From Apostichopus japonicus (taxonomy: Eukaryota; Echinodermata; Holothuroidea; Aspidochirotida; Stichopodidae), in assembly GCF_037975245.1 (NCBI RefSeq), contig NC_092578.1, positions 8,540,001-8,604,000 of the forward strand: a stretch of DNA of 64,000 nucleotides, read 5' to 3'. Below are positions 48,092-61,629 of this stretch, one piece after another. A program made the position numbers and the translations under genes. Within the stretch, counting starts at the first letter, position 1. Each line of letters starts with the position of its first letter. Below the pieces are notes generated by a model. It had not been told where the DNA came from and made no database searches. It saw nothing but the letters and a program-made list of their open reading frames with translations.

Positions 48092-48999
48092 CATGGGCGT
48101 CAACAGGTGGGGGACGGGGGGGGGACATGTCCCCCCCACTTTCAAAAGTGGAGGGGATATCATATCGTTTGTCCCACCCACTTTTCAGAGCAGTTATTAA
48201 AAAAGTCACATGCATATGCGCGATTTTCTATTTAAGGTCAAGAAATCTGGACTCCCTGGGCCCCTGCTATCTATCACTTGCACCGTCATTAATCTCTCAT
48301 TCTCCCAATATCCTAAATCTGCCCATTTAATTCGTTCGGGGGGGGGGGGAGACCATTCGAAAGTGTATTGAATCTTGCACACATGTTGTTTGTATGGGTT
48401 CCAAGGGATTAGGTAAGCCATACAGGTAGATGGTGATGAGTTACTATGTTCATATCACTACCTCCAGTCCCTTGGACTGGACGGACGAATAGGGGTGTAG
48501 GGGTTAAGTAATTAAGGCTACATATATTCGCCGGATATGGTAGATCTTTATTGTTGAGTGCCGGCTAGGCGCTACACACGCTCTGCGCGCGGTGCCTTTT
48601 TCTGATTATTATTATTATTAAAGTACCTGGGCACATAACAACTGACGTCTCGCACCTACATGCATGTATTATATATACCACTCCACTCATCCCGGAGGTG
48701 ACGGCGCCACTTTTTCAATATTTCGTTTGAGATGGACGCTGTGTAATTCGTCTCCCTTGGTGTCAGAACGGCATCTTTCTACCAGTACTTTCTGTCGGTA
48801 TTTAGTTTTGTGAGACAAAATTTCTCCTCACAGATCTGGTTCTGATGTAACTAAAAACGACACAGGAAGGCCGTCTCCTGCGATCTAGGGGGTCTTATGT
48901 ACCCAAAATTTTCTGGTACGCTACGCGCCAACCAATCTTGGCGCTCCGCTTAGATAGTATAGTGTCCCCCTCACTTTCTGAAACCTGCTGACGCCCATG
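48092..48999. mobile_element. hAT-type element with CATGGGCGTCAACAGG ends
   Basis: The left end CATGGGCGTCAACAGG and right end CCTGCTGACGCCCATG are inverted repeats, with a perfect duplication ATTGTAGG (48084-48091; 49000-49007). The first ten bases equal the right end (inverted) of the 90-3736 transposon, so this is probably a non-autonomous relative. It contains the shared module on the minus strand (about 48860-48965) and an (ATT)n tail at about 48604-48619 that may mark a nested SINE-like fragment. Confidence 0.92.
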
Positions 49000-49007
49000 A
49001 TTGTAGG

Positions 49008-52000
49008 CCATGAATGTCTTACGCTTTTCTATAGGCTTTGATGTTACTCTTTTGAGGGATTGACTTAAAGAAGATTTTCTGGTGGCTGAAAGGTGATTGC
49101 TTGGCAAAGTTAATTGCTAAACATGTTTTCAATCTGAAGCGGAAACCACATCCTCATATATCGCAAAGATGTCATTCTTTTAAAACAAAATTGGTGACAT
49201 TTTGTAGGCTACATGTTTTATCATTGTCAAACTTATTTATACAAGATAATAAGAATATTCTACAAAAAAAGATACATTTTGATGAAAATTCTACGTGCAG
49301 AGAACTTTCACAACTAATCAAACATTCAAAATATATCAGGCTACAATTGGATTAATCAACAAAAATTTTAGGCAATCAAAATAGGTTACATTCTGTCAAC
49401 CATATCTCGTATTACGAGCTATTTATTCAGGCGATGGGGTTTGCACTTTGCACCTATAGCAGAATGGAATACTTTTCTCTTCAATATAAGTTGCAAATTG
49501 TTTGTCAGCAGAAAATCCTCTTAAGGGTCTTAATCATTGACAAGATCCAGCCACATTGATCGATGAGCCTATAATACTGAACTATATTCGTAGTCTATGA
49601 GGTTACTCGTAGGGACTTTAGCGTTGCTTGCAAAATAACAGTGACGTCATCAGCATTCTTTGGTCGAGTTTGTCACGAAATTAGTTTTTGTTTTCAGAGC
49701 TAAAATTTATAGTCCTTGGTTCCTACTTTTGATGACACGAGAACGTCCTTTCATCGTAACGATTTATCAAAATTTGAGTAAATATGTTTGTGAAAAGTGC
49801 CGGTCGCTATGATACATTCTATTATGTGGTAGTAGGTATAGGTAGACACCTTTCCCTCAATCTGAATCAACTATAACCTTCGCTAATCGCTAGTGTGGGA
49901 TTCTCATTCTTTGTTGCATGTTATTCATCGATGACTATCAGTGACAAATATATTTGATTATCCAAAGTATCCAATTGTTGAATTATACAGCCGCTATTCA
50001 CTCAACCATTTTTATTAATGCATGATTTTTGACGTTTGGATCAAATGGAACCCCCCCCCCCCCGCCCCTCTACAAATTGTGATTTCCTCAGTCAAAGCAT
50101 TTCAAAAGTTTAATTTAGTTTAGTAGAAGAAAGTTAACCTTAAATCCTCAGGCGAGGATCCATGGAGGAGGGGCTTGAGGTTAACCTGGGGTAGGATCCT
50201 ACCAGACCCACACGGGGATCTGTGTCAACGACCCCATGGTCACAATTTAAGACCCAAGTCAGCATAAAACGATACTCGCAGATAAAATAAAACTTAGCAT
50301 TCAATTGACATTTGACAATTCATAATCATGGACGTTAAATATGAATAAGAATGCAAGAGACTAACTTCGGTCAGCTTGCGGATTTGATAAGCCAATGAGG
50401 CTTCTTCGCGAGTTCCTGCTTGCAGTAGGATCTAAAATACATACATACATACAATATAATGTGGCATGGAACTTCGTTAATTGGATTTAATGCCGCCGAG
50501 TTATGCCATAAAAATAACGGACATCCGATTCACACACTTCTGTTGCAAAGGATACAAAACAGTTTGGTGCGCCCTGGTTAAATCCGTAAATTCAACTTTT
50601 CACCGCGAAGTCCAACTTTTGAAAAGCGTTCGCTCCTTAAGATTCAAACTTTTCAGCGTTGCGTAGGTTGGTTTAATTAATTGCGTCTAAATTTCAACGT
50701 AGTTAAGTTGATGCATATTCTTTGGAATCGAATGTAAAGTTGATGCGAAATACGTATCTCAGATCGCCTTTGATCTTTATACTGCTTAAGACGCAAAGTC
50801 AGTTACGCGAAAATTTGTACTGCGTACAGTACTAGTACTACAGCAGTAAATTACGTACTACTGTACCTAACTTACTGTAAACTACAGTAGGCTAGGTCTA
50901 ACTAGAATCTTTTGGCAGAGTTATACTTATAGCACAAGGGCAGAGGGATTTATTTATGCATTAGTAATTTCTAGTTAGAAGTTCATCGTTTTGTTTTTCA
51001 TGATCAGTTTAGTGCCAAGATTTGAATGTTAATCACTTATCACTCCATACACAGTCATGACATAATATTATAATAATAATAATAATTTATTTTGTAAAGC
51101 GTAAAATCCACAAAAGTGCTCTAAAATGTTATGTAACAGCAAATAAAAAAATATGTATATATGACACAAAATATGTAGTAAAAATGCAGAATAAAATACA
51201 ATATAAATGAGTATGAAAAATAAAAAGCATGCACATTTGAGTTTGTTGGAGTATTGCACATGAAAATAATTTAATACACAGTTTAAATATTGCAGTAATG
51301 CAGTCTAAAAAGGAAGGTTTTCAGCTTTGACTTGAATGTCGTGACTTGAATGACATGCACTTGTTATTGGTATAATGTTTTCTGAATTGCCCACTGTAGT
51401 CCTATAGTATAAGGAATATCTGATTGCTAAAATGCTAAAAAAAAGTAACTAAAAAATCATGCATGTGATAAACAAAAAAATAATGCAGTTGCACTAGTTC
51501 TTGCTCACTTCATTTAGTCAAATTGTTTGCTCATAATGTACTGAAAATGCTCTTCTGTTCAAACAGTTGTACAGTACATCTTTGTATTTGTGTAGCAACT
51601 TCTCCAAATGGTTTGCACATCATTTTGCTATACAGTATGTGATACAAAGTATGCTTTTCCCTTGAACTATGATTTACAGAATCCCCAATTCAACTTACTG
51701 TGAAAGTTACAATCTTTCAAGCTGTACATATTGTACAGTATCATATCACTTCAAAGTTACTCTTTGTTATATGCTACATACTGTACAGTAGCATAAATAC
51801 AAACAATTATCAGTAAAACTACATTTAAGTGTACATACCATATTATTTTAGCATAGGTTTAATTTTTTAGCATAGCCATTTAGTGTGTTTCACTATTTCT
51901 GTTTGCATATATATAAATGTTGCAATCTGAGTAAAGTTCATATCTGAATTATATACATCTTATGTCTTTCTGTAGACCTGTCATCATCCCTTTCATGATT

Positions 52001-52169
52001 AAACCTGATCCCTAACATTATTTATATATATTGTCACTGTAAACAAGCACAATCAAACTTTCAAACAGTTTGGGTCTTTACTGTCAGTGTCGTATTCCTA
52101 TAGTACAGCACTTACAGTATCTATCTTTTTTCATTAATTTCATCAGGATTAATATGTAATCATTAGCAG
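49008..52169. other. Region upstream of SMARCAL1, no other gene seen
   Basis: No coding region is supported. The splice acceptor CATTAGCAG immediately before the SMARCAL1 start implies at least one upstream 5' untranslated exon, which I could not place. A C-run is at about 50050-50063 and a retroposon tail at about 51064. Confidence 0.55.
51064..51360 (-). repeat. Retroposon-like 3' tail (SINE/LINE), reversed
   Basis: Read on the minus strand, GTGGATTTTACGCTTTACAA leads into AAATAAATTATTATTATTAT, a common 3' end of short retroposons with an (ATT)n tail. The 5' boundary is not visible. Confidence 0.45.
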
Positions 52170-52171
52170 GG

Positions 52172-55100
52172 ATGGCATCTTTGACTTCGGAACAAAAGCA
52201 TAGGATTGAGCAAAACCGTCTTCGAGCTCTTCAACTGAAAGCACAAAAACACCGGAAGAATAATGCTCCATCAGGACTAGTGGCACCATCAGCAGGACCG
52301 TTTACAGGGCCATCAACATCAATTGCAAACTCTTCGACTGTATCGTATAATGCCACTAAAACGTCTGCCAAGGAAAAGTGTACAAATTCAGATGTTGCAA
52401 GTTCATCTGGACAGTTCACAAAAAAGCAGACCACTGCACATGTTGGAGGGACTCTGTCAACAATGTCTGGCAATGGAGATTCCAAGACCAATGTACAGAC
52501 ACTCTCCACTGGGCAATTTCAATCAAGTAGAACTTCCTCCTCAGTGGCAAAGTCCTCAAACCATTCATCTTTCAGCAACATTGGCGAGGTGAATCAAAAT
52601 GCACACATGTCTGGAGAACGTAGGCCTTTGCCTGAGTCCAAGTCAAATCCCAGTTCAGTTAGTACCTTCACCTCTACAAAATCTGTATCTCAATTTTACA
52701 AAAAGCCTCTAATGACAGCCGGAGGTAATTCCACCAAAAGTTCAGGGCAAATACCGAAAAACTCATCGTTTGCATCTTTTGAAAGGTCTTCAGCATCGAC
52801 AAGTTCTAACAGTAATGGACTCTCACATAAGTATTCTGGAAGTTCTACGATTACTTTAACAAACTCTAGACAAGCATCCTCATCATCATCAAAGTCTTTA
52901 AAAATGTTTGGACAAAAGCAGTCGACAACTAGTACATGTGTGTTGGTTAGCAGTGATAGATTTGAGGTCAATATCCCATTTCGCCAAGATATTATTCAAT
53001 GTTTCCACAAGATGCAATCCAGAAGTTATGGTAAGTTTTTTTTCTTGTGTGTTTTTGTTACTTTTAGCAATCATTTTCTCTCTTGCTATATAGACGATAA
53101 ATCACCAACTTTAAAATTGAAATAAGTTAATGGTAGGCTATTCTTGTCTATGGGCATGTTGTTAAATTCTATCATCGGACAGTAGGGGATAGTTCTAGAC
53201 ATTGGAGCCAACTGAGCACTATTACCTGTACATTAAAAATTGCTCTTGATTAACTTTGTGCCACTTGGCCCACCTTTTTGTAGACGTGCTCTTACAATGT
53301 ATCTGCCCCTTCCCTCACAATTGTGAGGGATAGTTTTAAAACACTTTTAGTTGGAGCCCAAATGAAGGTCAAAATCAAATTATATATCTGAGTGGGAAAC
53401 AAAGGTAATGATTTCCATGTTATCAAACCATACTCTAAGAAACTTCCATTCTGCGAGCTGGATTGATTGGTTTTCTTTGAGAGGTGATACAGTCAAACAA
53501 ATGGCAGATCTGTAACTTTAACTATATCAAGTCAAGGACAACCAAGTGACAAGTGTTCTTCTTGACTATTGAAACTTCTGAGCTTTTATAGTTCAAAATT
53601 TGAAATGGATAGTTTTAACCAGGGATCTCTTTTCATCATGCATTGTGCATTAGTACTATATGACTGATCAAAAGTTTTTTTGGATTGGATTTTTTCTTTC
53701 TTTCCTGTCATAGATCTAGATACTGTGTACATGTACAGTACAGTATATTAAACTTTCGAGGTGCAGTATCTGTCTGATTCTAAACCAACATGTGACACAA
53801 AATGTAAATTTCATAAACTCATGGATTCATCTCAACTCCCAAAATCTCTGTATTTGCATTATATTTGCACAATATCATGTTCTGAAATTTATGAAGAAGA
53901 TCAGGAAGTAGATCTAGGAAATGCCGGCCCTCTAACTTTTCTATGTATTTATTTTACCTATACACACACGTAAATAAGGCATTTTGCACTTACTATAAAT
54001 ATTAAGAGCAATTCAAATGTTAACATCTTTTGTTCTTTCTTGGTTGCTTTTTCCTCCGACTAAATTGGCTGTTCATTTGAGAGATTGATATCTCAGCAAT
54101 GGAAGATGAAATGTCTGAAGCTGTTGGATTGATGTAAAATTTAATAATTCTGTTGTATACATTGGTACAGATCTTAATAACTTTTATTGTATATTGGAGA
54201 CTTCAATATTCTCAATGATCATAGGCGTAGGAGGCGGGGGTTGTGAAAATTCGGGCAATATGCTGCTCAAGAAGTTTTCGGGCACCTACTGAAAGAAAAA
54301 TAATTTGCAAAGTGTTTTTCAATGGTAAACTTATATTATTATTATCATTATTATTGTTACTACTTCCCCAGTAGTTATTACCAATATGCACATTAACATG
54401 TTGAACGGTTATATTTTCCGGGCAAGTCGTTAAAGCCCCCCCAAATCAAATTGGGCTTCTACGCCTATGTCTATGATACAGGGATCATGTGCCAATTTCA
54501 GATCTATTTGGGATTCATGCAACCCCCCAACAGGATTTTGATTTCCCATATTAATACTATCTCCAACATTTTCCCTCCAGATGCTGATAAAAGGAAATGG
54601 ACATTTGCAGTAACTGAGTATAGTGATTTAAGTAAGTGGGAACTTGTTTACTTTGAAGGGATATTTCGACGGTTGACAATGTAAAATGTACATTTGAAAA
54701 AGAGAAGAAACTCCACACTTTCAGTTGAAAACCCCATCTGAATATTGTTTGCCTGATTCAAGATGTGGTTGGTTAAATGTAATCTATTTTTGACTGACTA
54801 CACCCTCCCTTACCTCAGGCAGTGTATCACAGCACATGGTCTGTGATGTCACCATGTTAGGTCTCCTTCAATGGCTTTATCAATCTCTTATAATCCTCAC
54901 GTTTTGATTGTCCTTACATTGTGGGACATTTGGCATTGGGGCTTAGCTTCCAATGTATTTGGTAGTAAGAGATTCATAAAAAATATGCAGATTTTTTGTA
55001 GAATATTATTTACGCTGTTAGTTACTGTACATGATTTAGATTATAAAGAAAAACAGTTTTTAGGCAAATGCCATGATGACATCACTCAGTCTGTTGTTGA

Positions 55101-58100
55101 CAAATTATGCAATCACAAAATATCACAACATTTACAGATCCGCAGAAACTTTCCAACAATTTTTGAGTAATCTTGAATTAAAACGTTCACCAGAAAATCC
55201 CTGTGAATCAACTTGGTGTATACTCATTCATATTTTACTTATAATCAAACTCTCTCAATAGTTTGCATTAACACTACAGTACAGGAAATGTCATTTGTGA
55301 ACTCTAAAGGATCATAGTATCTGTTAGATATCTTTAATATTAGTAAATGACGCTAGCATCAAAATTTGATTCTTCTACGTACCTGTGTATGCTGAGTAGT
55401 CTAAGCTAAAGTAAATCATCTTAAAAAAAAACCAGACTTGGTGAGTTAAGATATTTGTTTGAGGGATTGACCAACCTTTTCAGTTGTTTTAATATCAATT
55501 TTTTTTCCAGGACTATTTATGCAACAAACCAACTTTGTATTGTGTTTAATTATAGTAATTTGGGTTGATGTGTTTTTGGAAAGCTTCCCTGATTATTAAA
55601 ATTACACACCTGTTGTGGCATTCATGTACAAAGTGGTTTTGTGAGCACTATATTTACACTACAGTACATTGCACTACATTGCATGGCTGGAAGTCGAATG
55701 TTACATTACATTACATTTTCATTGAACACACTTTTAATCGTTTTTTGGAATTTGTCAGATTCAGACTTGACAGTTCTCGTTGTACATGGTACAGTATGTC
55801 AGTATACAATCATGCTTAGGTACATTAGCTGTGTAATCCTGCTCAGCTAGAATGAATCAACATCAAACAATAGGGATTGTCTCTGAACAACTGTCTCACA
55901 CAATAGACTATGTCCTATGCAGCCTGGCTGCACCATGCTGCAGCCCCCTCAGCATCCCACTTTATACAGTCTACATAATGTATTCATCACCTTTGAGAGT
56001 TGATTTTCTTTGACTTGGATGCTATCTTGCACTCAAATCCCATAGCAATGTAGGTTAATTACCTTGACTAGTCAAGTTACATTTCAGATCATCAAATTTT
56101 AAGTTTTAAAATTGCAAACTTGATTTTCAATTGCGGTTTATGTTGTAATGAAATATGCTACCACAGATAGTCGATTGCTGAGGATTGAATCAAGTTATGT
56201 TAATAATTACTTGCTCAATAACTTTCAGTTGGCAAAAGACATATATACGCAGTACATAAGAGAGTCAAGATGTAGTCTGACAATTTTTTAATTTTTTAAG
56301 TTCATGTTTTGTAAAAACGTTCTAGGCAATAGGTAATTTAGTAAAATTAACGTTACTGTACATCATGCAAAAACCTACTGTAAGTTCATCAGATGGAGTT
56401 ACTGTAGCATTCTGAAATGTGTAAGGTTTGGAATGTTACCATTTTACCAAATTGGCCCATTGCTAGAAAATGAAGAAGTGAAGCATTCCTCAGCCTACTC
56501 AGGGCTTACTGTACTATCATAAAAACTAAAAATTCATTCCTTGTGACTTGAAATGTTCAAATTAAATATAAATCACTTTTACAATATTTCACTTTTTTAT
56601 GTTTACAAATACATGTACACTATTTTCCTCATTTTGTTTCTAAGAGCACTACATTTTTTATCTCAAAACATTTCCTCTACATAGTGAAGGCTCTTAGGAG
56701 TTTACAACCCCCAGTGGAGATGCAGCCATTACCTAGCTCCGTGGTGAAGCTTTTCTGTAACTCTACATCTCGCAACTCTGCCATCCAAGATGCTAATCTG
56801 GGGTCTATTGATCAAATACTCAGAGATGGGTTGCTGCCTTTCCAAAGAGATGGAGTCAAGTAAGTTTTCCTTTTATAGATTGACAAAGAAAGATGACAAA
56901 TCCCAACAATTTCACTTTCTCCAGTTTCCAACTGAAAATATTGAGTATTTCCATTTGTATTTGTAAAATTTAATTTTGTACAAATGTGAAAAACTGGTAA
57001 CATGTAATGCCAAAGAGAGTACCTACAACTCTGGTATGTTTTTTAGCATTAATACTGTACAGATGGAATGCTTACACACAGAGAAACATGAAATTTGTTA
57101 CTTGATAGCCTCAAATATGCATTCCAACACAAACACAAATGTACCAACCCCTAACTCTACACCAGGGCTCAAAATAATTTATGGGTGACAAGGGCTCTTT
57201 TCAGCACAAGCATATTTTTTACAAGGGCTGTTTTAGTGATGAAGGGGGCTCTTTTTGGTGTTGTGAGGGCAGTTTTTTCTGATACACAACACCTACTGTA
57301 GCTGAGAAAAAAAATACAAATACACGGGTGTGCGAAAATGGTCACAATATTTTTTTTAGCTAGCTAGGTGGTTGGCTGGCTATTGAGTGTAGGTTTTCAT
57401 ATTATGTAATTGACTAGACTATAGCTTATGTGTGAGGGAACGTACAAACCAGTGGCGTAGGAAGGTACTTTTGAGTGGGGGGGCTGAAGACTGATGGCCG
57501 GCCTGGGGGAGGGGTCTAAGGAGAGGGGGTGTCCCCCTCCCCTTTGGAATTTTTTGCATTTCCAGGTGGCCTCAGATGCAATTTGGTGCAATATAGCACA
57601 CTTCAACACCCACTCCATTTTGTAAACTTAATTTTGTATTTTCACCTGGCCTTAGATGCAATTTGGTGCTCCAAATGAGATTTTTTTTCTCATTTGGAAA
57701 TGAAAAAGGGGTTTTCAGACTTGCGGAGCGGGGGGGCGGAATGATACTTCCGCCCCTCCACATTTATCACTGGGGGGCTGGCGCCCCCCCAGCCCCCCCG
57801 GTTCCTACGCCCTTGGTACAAACCAAGCTGTTATAACAAAAAGATCGGCAATCGGAGTAACTTTTTTTCAGTGATATATTTCATAGTATTGTGTCATCTT
57901 TGTAAGCGTGCGGTGCCGGTTGACTGAGCAGTACATGTGGAGGGCCGTTTGAATGGTATTTGCATTTTTATTTGGCCCTCGTGATTTCTTTTCTGGGTCG
58001 ATTTTTCAACTTTGTAGGGCGAATCGCGCTTTGCCCCCATCTATTTTGAGCCCTGCTCTACAAGCTTTCTTGGTACAGTACTATTGTGTACAGTAGTTAA

Positions 58101-61100
58101 TATTTATCACACAGTCATGATGATGCAATCTTTCGCCAAACATGTTCAAATGGCTCATTCGCAGAAAAGAAGCGTATGTAGAAAGTTCAGACAATATTAA
58201 ATAATTTGTCCCTTGTCTGTCAACACACATTCAGTTCAAATATTAAATGGGCATATGCGCCAGCAAACATGCATAAAAAGGGTGTAATATGTATCAAGGA
58301 AACAAAATGTCATGGATTGGACTGCCAGCGAAGGACGAATGACTCGAGGATATTTGATAAATGTGTCCTTGGAAGGGCTCACTCTGCTACGGAAACAGAT
58401 ACGTTATTTGAGAGAGGTAGGGCGAGAGAGGTATTACGTACAGTAAAGTGATTATTCAGAAAAATTAGTCCAGCATACAACCTAATGACAGTGGTGGAGC
58501 TAGTGGTATTGGTCGGGGGGGGGGGCGAGAATGGTGTGTAGGGGTGCTTTGACACTATCTAAGCGGAGAGCCAAGATAGGTTAGCGTGGAGTGTACAGAA
58601 ATTTTTTGAGTAAAGATACTCCCTAGATCACCGGCAATGACCCTTTCCGGGCCTTGCTAATTTGCAGATAAACGAAGAATAAAACTGTGACAACACGGAA
58701 GTTTATATGGGTGTTGAAAATACATGCGCTTGGAAATAGTTTCGTACAACGGAAGTGCCGATAAATTAAAGACCACCACTAGAGCATTTTGTCAGAAAAT
58801 TACACCAACAAAATGGGACAAATGTCAATAGGTAGATGAGAGCGCAATAAAAAAGTCAATAATCGCGAATAAGTAAAAAGTGGTAAAAAGCTGAAAAGGG
58901 CGCCAGCAGTCCATTTGAGTCCGTCAGGGGGGGCATCCGCCCCCTGACTATATGGACGCTCCGCCACTGCCTAATGACCATTAAATACAGGCAGTAAGCT
59001 GAAGTCACATGATCAATTTTCAAAACTTGACCTTAACAACAGGTCAACCATTATCTGATCATCTATTGCAGGGTTACTCAACCTGGGGTCCGCGGACCCC
59101 TAGGGGGTCCGTGAAATCTATTTGGGGGTCCGTGAGGGCAAAGGGGTCCGCAGGGGGTCCGTGAAAAAATAAGGGTCCGTGAAAAAAATAAGGGTCCGCG
59201 AAAGCCGAAGAGGTTCGTGCAAAATGGAATGAGAGATATAGTCGAAGGAAGAAGTATGTATGCCTCTAGAAATCTAGGCTAGGCTAGCCGTCAATACGTC
59301 GGACCCTGATGATCAGACCGTATGGTCAGTAGTCGATAAATGTTGAATCGTGCGTTCCCCGATGAAAACAAGTAATATAGTTTCTCATTGGTATACATTC
59401 GGTGAGGTATGGATAACATGCCACCCGAGTGTTGTGTACGTAACTGGACACTATACATCCTAATATGCAGAGCAATAACTATATTTGATGCGTTGCTCAC
59501 TGTTGACACAGCGAAGCGCGGTAGTTATAAGGCTTTGGTGGAGGAAAAGTTATAACTAACTTGGATTTGACACAAAAAAACGGTGCCATTTGCAGCTATC
59601 TCTGACAAAGAAAACCCATAATTCTCCTGACCTCATGAAGAATCAACCAGTTTGTATCTGACAACTCATCGCTTCCAAATTAAAATTTAATTGGGAAATA
59701 TATAATTTGATTTCCAAGTAGGCCTATGCCTAGCAATATTTGCAGGTCTAGGAAAACTGCATTCCAGGCCCAGAAAAATGCATTGCTGATCATAAATTCT
59801 TGAACATAAATTTACTTCAAAAGTCACAAAATAATGCACCATTTCGCATCTAACCCTCAAATATTGAAAAAAAATCAAAAGGGGGGGACACCCCTCGCCT
59901 TATACCCCTCCCCCAGGCCGGCGGTCACTGTCCGGGGGTCCTCCAAACATTTCAGTTTATCTCAAGGGGTCCCTGGATAGAAAAAGGTTGAGAAACTAGG
60001 ATCTATTGATTAGTGACAGAAATATTTGTAATAGTTTCATACTTGTAGATATGAGATGTCCATTCTGGTGGCAGACCTCGCGTGTTTGCCAATTCTGACA
60101 AATTTTGACAAACCTGCTATGATCTCTAGGGAGTAAAGCTGGTTCCTTTAGAGCAGGGGTGGGCAACCTACGGCCCCCAGCCCACATGCGGCCCGCCAGT
60201 ATTTTTGCGGCCTGTGAGATGTCTTTAGAAAATGAAAGAAAATCAATCTATTTAACATCATCACAAAAATGGAGCTAGCTGCTTAGAATTTATCGGCAAT
60301 AATGATGCTGTCAGGTAGGCCTATTATCCCCATCAATTATCAACTGTACTGTATTGACAGTATATTTTTGTGAATACAGATTAAGTACACACCTATTGCT
60401 TAGAAGTCCTTAGAATCAAAGGTTTGAAATCAACAGCAGGTTGTTGGTTAGGTGCGGCCCAGTCAATTTTTCACTCCTCATATCTGGCCCATTCATTCAA
60501 ATGGTTGCCCACCCCTGCTTGAGAGCAATTGGGTCACTGATAATAATCTTGTTGACAGTTTTGTGTTTATTTATAATCTTTCACCTTAAGATGATCTAGA
60601 AGACTTTTTAAAGAGTTAGATCCCAAGTTGCAGATCCTCTGCTAGAATATTCTGCAAGACAAAATACCAGAATCAGTAAACTATTTGATAGCGTGTTCTG
60701 CATTTACATGTATACCATATTGTCAAGGCAAGTAACCACTGGGAGGGAGGTGGTCTTCACTCTTGTTGTTTCTTCCTGGTTTCTGTCTTTTTACCAATTT
60801 AGATTTAGTATGTTTTGCGCAAGGCTGTCAGCATTTGTGACTAATACTCTAAAGCCAAACATGGTCATAGGAGTGGTCTTACGGGATGGGGGAGGGGTGG
60901 GAGAGTGAGGGGGGTGAGGGGGACATTAGCATCAGGGCTGGTTAACAAAGTACAGTACAACAGAGTACAGGACCATTTTTAATATATAATTTGTCCCTTG
61001 TCTAAACATACCTCGGTCAAAAAAGCGATTGCATGGTCCTCCAAATTTTCAAAGTCTGTTTGCGACTTAATGCTAGTAATCTTTTCATCCTCTCCTTCCA

Positions 61101-61252
61101 GTTTTGTCATACATCACGGAGGACGAGCCTTAATAGCTGATGACATGGGACTAGGGAAGACTATCCAAGCAATATGCATAGCCTGTTATTATCGGACCGA
61201 ATGGCCTCTCCTGATCGTATCTCCTTCATCCATGAGGTACTCATGGGCAGAG
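52172..61252 (+). CDS. SMARCAL1: SMARCAL1 annealing helicase, 5' part (exons to Walker A)
   Basis: Coding exons are 52172-53030, 54581-54631, 56685-56859 and 61102-61252, all with GT/AG ends (phases 1, 1, 2, 0), giving 412 codons; the gene continues past the window. SMARCAL1 is an SNF2-family ATPase that rewinds RPA-coated DNA at stalled forks in the nucleus. Residues 4-27 ([20 protein letters not shown]) match the N-terminal RPA-binding helix. Residues 30-255 are a Ser/Thr-rich, poorly conserved linker. A single HARP domain spans about 262-310 ([17 protein letters not shown], then [20 protein letters not shown] across the exon 1-2-3 junctions); vertebrate proteins have two. FQRDGVNF at about 356-363 is the entry to the helicase core, and DDMGLGKT at 375-382 is Walker A. 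The start codon sits two bases inside an exon (acceptor CATTAGCAG). Confidence 0.95.
53031..54580 (+). other. SMARCAL1 intron 1 (between coding exons)
   Basis: The donor is GTAAGT and the acceptor TTTTCCCTCCAG. Read-through frames continue exon 1 by about 30 codons to a stop near 53123, so retention would truncate the protein inside the HARP domain. The intron holds the element at 54220-54469. Confidence 0.85.
54220..54469. mobile_element. Short hAT-type element in SMARCAL1 intron 1
   Basis: The ends are CATAGGCGTAGGAGG and CTTCTACGCCTATG. The flanks are TCAATGAT (54212-54219) and TCTATGAT (54470-54477), seven of eight identical. The interior ATTCGGGCAATATGCTG and GGGCAAGTCGTTAAAG phrases match 2385-2938. 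Confidence 0.8.
54632..56684 (+). other. SMARCAL1 intron 2 (between coding exons)
   Basis: The donor is GTAAGT and the acceptor CCTCTACATAG. AT-rich, with no supported gene or clear mobile element inside. Confidence 0.85.
57163..58055. mobile_element. hAT-type element in SMARCAL1 intron 3 (host of a nested element)
   Basis: The terminal repeats are CAGGGCTCAAAATAATTTAT and ATCTATTTTGAGCCCTG. The flanks are CTCTACAC (57155-57162) and CTCTACAA (58056-58063), seven of eight identical. It is interrupted by the element at 57450-57815. Confidence 0.88.
57450..57815. mobile_element. hAT-type MITE nested inside 57163-58055
   Basis: It starts CAGTGGCGTAGGAAGG and ends CCGGTTCCTACGCCCTTG, with a perfect duplication GTACAAAC (57442-57449; 57816-57823). 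It carries G- and C-rich blocks next to both ends. Confidence 0.93.
58489..58969 (-). mobile_element. hAT-type MITE in SMARCAL1 intron 3 (copy 4 of 4)
   Basis: The ends are CAGTGGTGGAGC and GCTCCGCCACTG, with a perfect duplication CCTAATGA (58481-58488; 58970-58977). The orientation is opposite to 44570-44957. At 481 bp it has about 90 bp of extra internal sequence (about 58690-58780). The shared module is at about 58553-58650. Confidence 0.94.
59069..60000. mobile_element. hAT-type element with GGGGTCCG repeats, SMARCAL1 intron 3
   Basis: The ends are CAGGGTTACTCAACCTGGGG and AAAGGTTGAGAAACTAGG (inverted, imperfect), with a perfect duplication ATCTATTG (59061-59068; 60001-60008). The left subterminal region repeats GGGGGTCCGTGA several times, and GGGGTCC recurs near the right end. 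The 'CTCAACCTGGGGTCC' type of end is widespread in animal hAT elements. Confidence 0.92.
60154..60517. mobile_element. hAT-type element with GGTGGGCAACC ends, SMARCAL1 intron 3
   Basis: The ends are CAGGGGTGGGCAACCTACGG and GGTTGCCCACCCCTG. The flanks are CTTTAGAG (60146-60153) and CTTGAGAG (60518-60525), seven of eight identical. The interior matches 1510-1870 in reverse. Confidence 0.87.
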
Positions 61253-61629
61253 GTTTGTTTTGTCATCAGTCATTCTTTCTGCTCTACTATATATATTCCC
61301 CCCGACCCTTAACTGACCCCAACCCCCACCCCCCCCCAAAAAAGAAAACCTTTTAGTTTAATTAAATGCCCACATCTGTTTCGCACAGACAAGTTATTCT
61401 TTACCAGATATATGGTTCCTTCGCTACTACACATATGGGATAATGTTTATGACACAGCCATTATGCATTGAAAGCATTTTTTTGGGATGGGGGAGGAGGA
61501 GAAGGGGTTGGGGGTAGGGATAAATTAAAAAGTAACTTGTCAGTAACATGAGATATGTCTTAGATAATTTCCAGATATATTGTAATTTTCGCGCAGTGCC
61601 AGAAGTTTGAGATTTTAAGCTTTACCTGT

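Noticed and set aside
58206-58451. 81-codon frame in SMARCAL1 intron 3
   Set aside because: It lies between transposon insertions in an intron and has no recognised motif.
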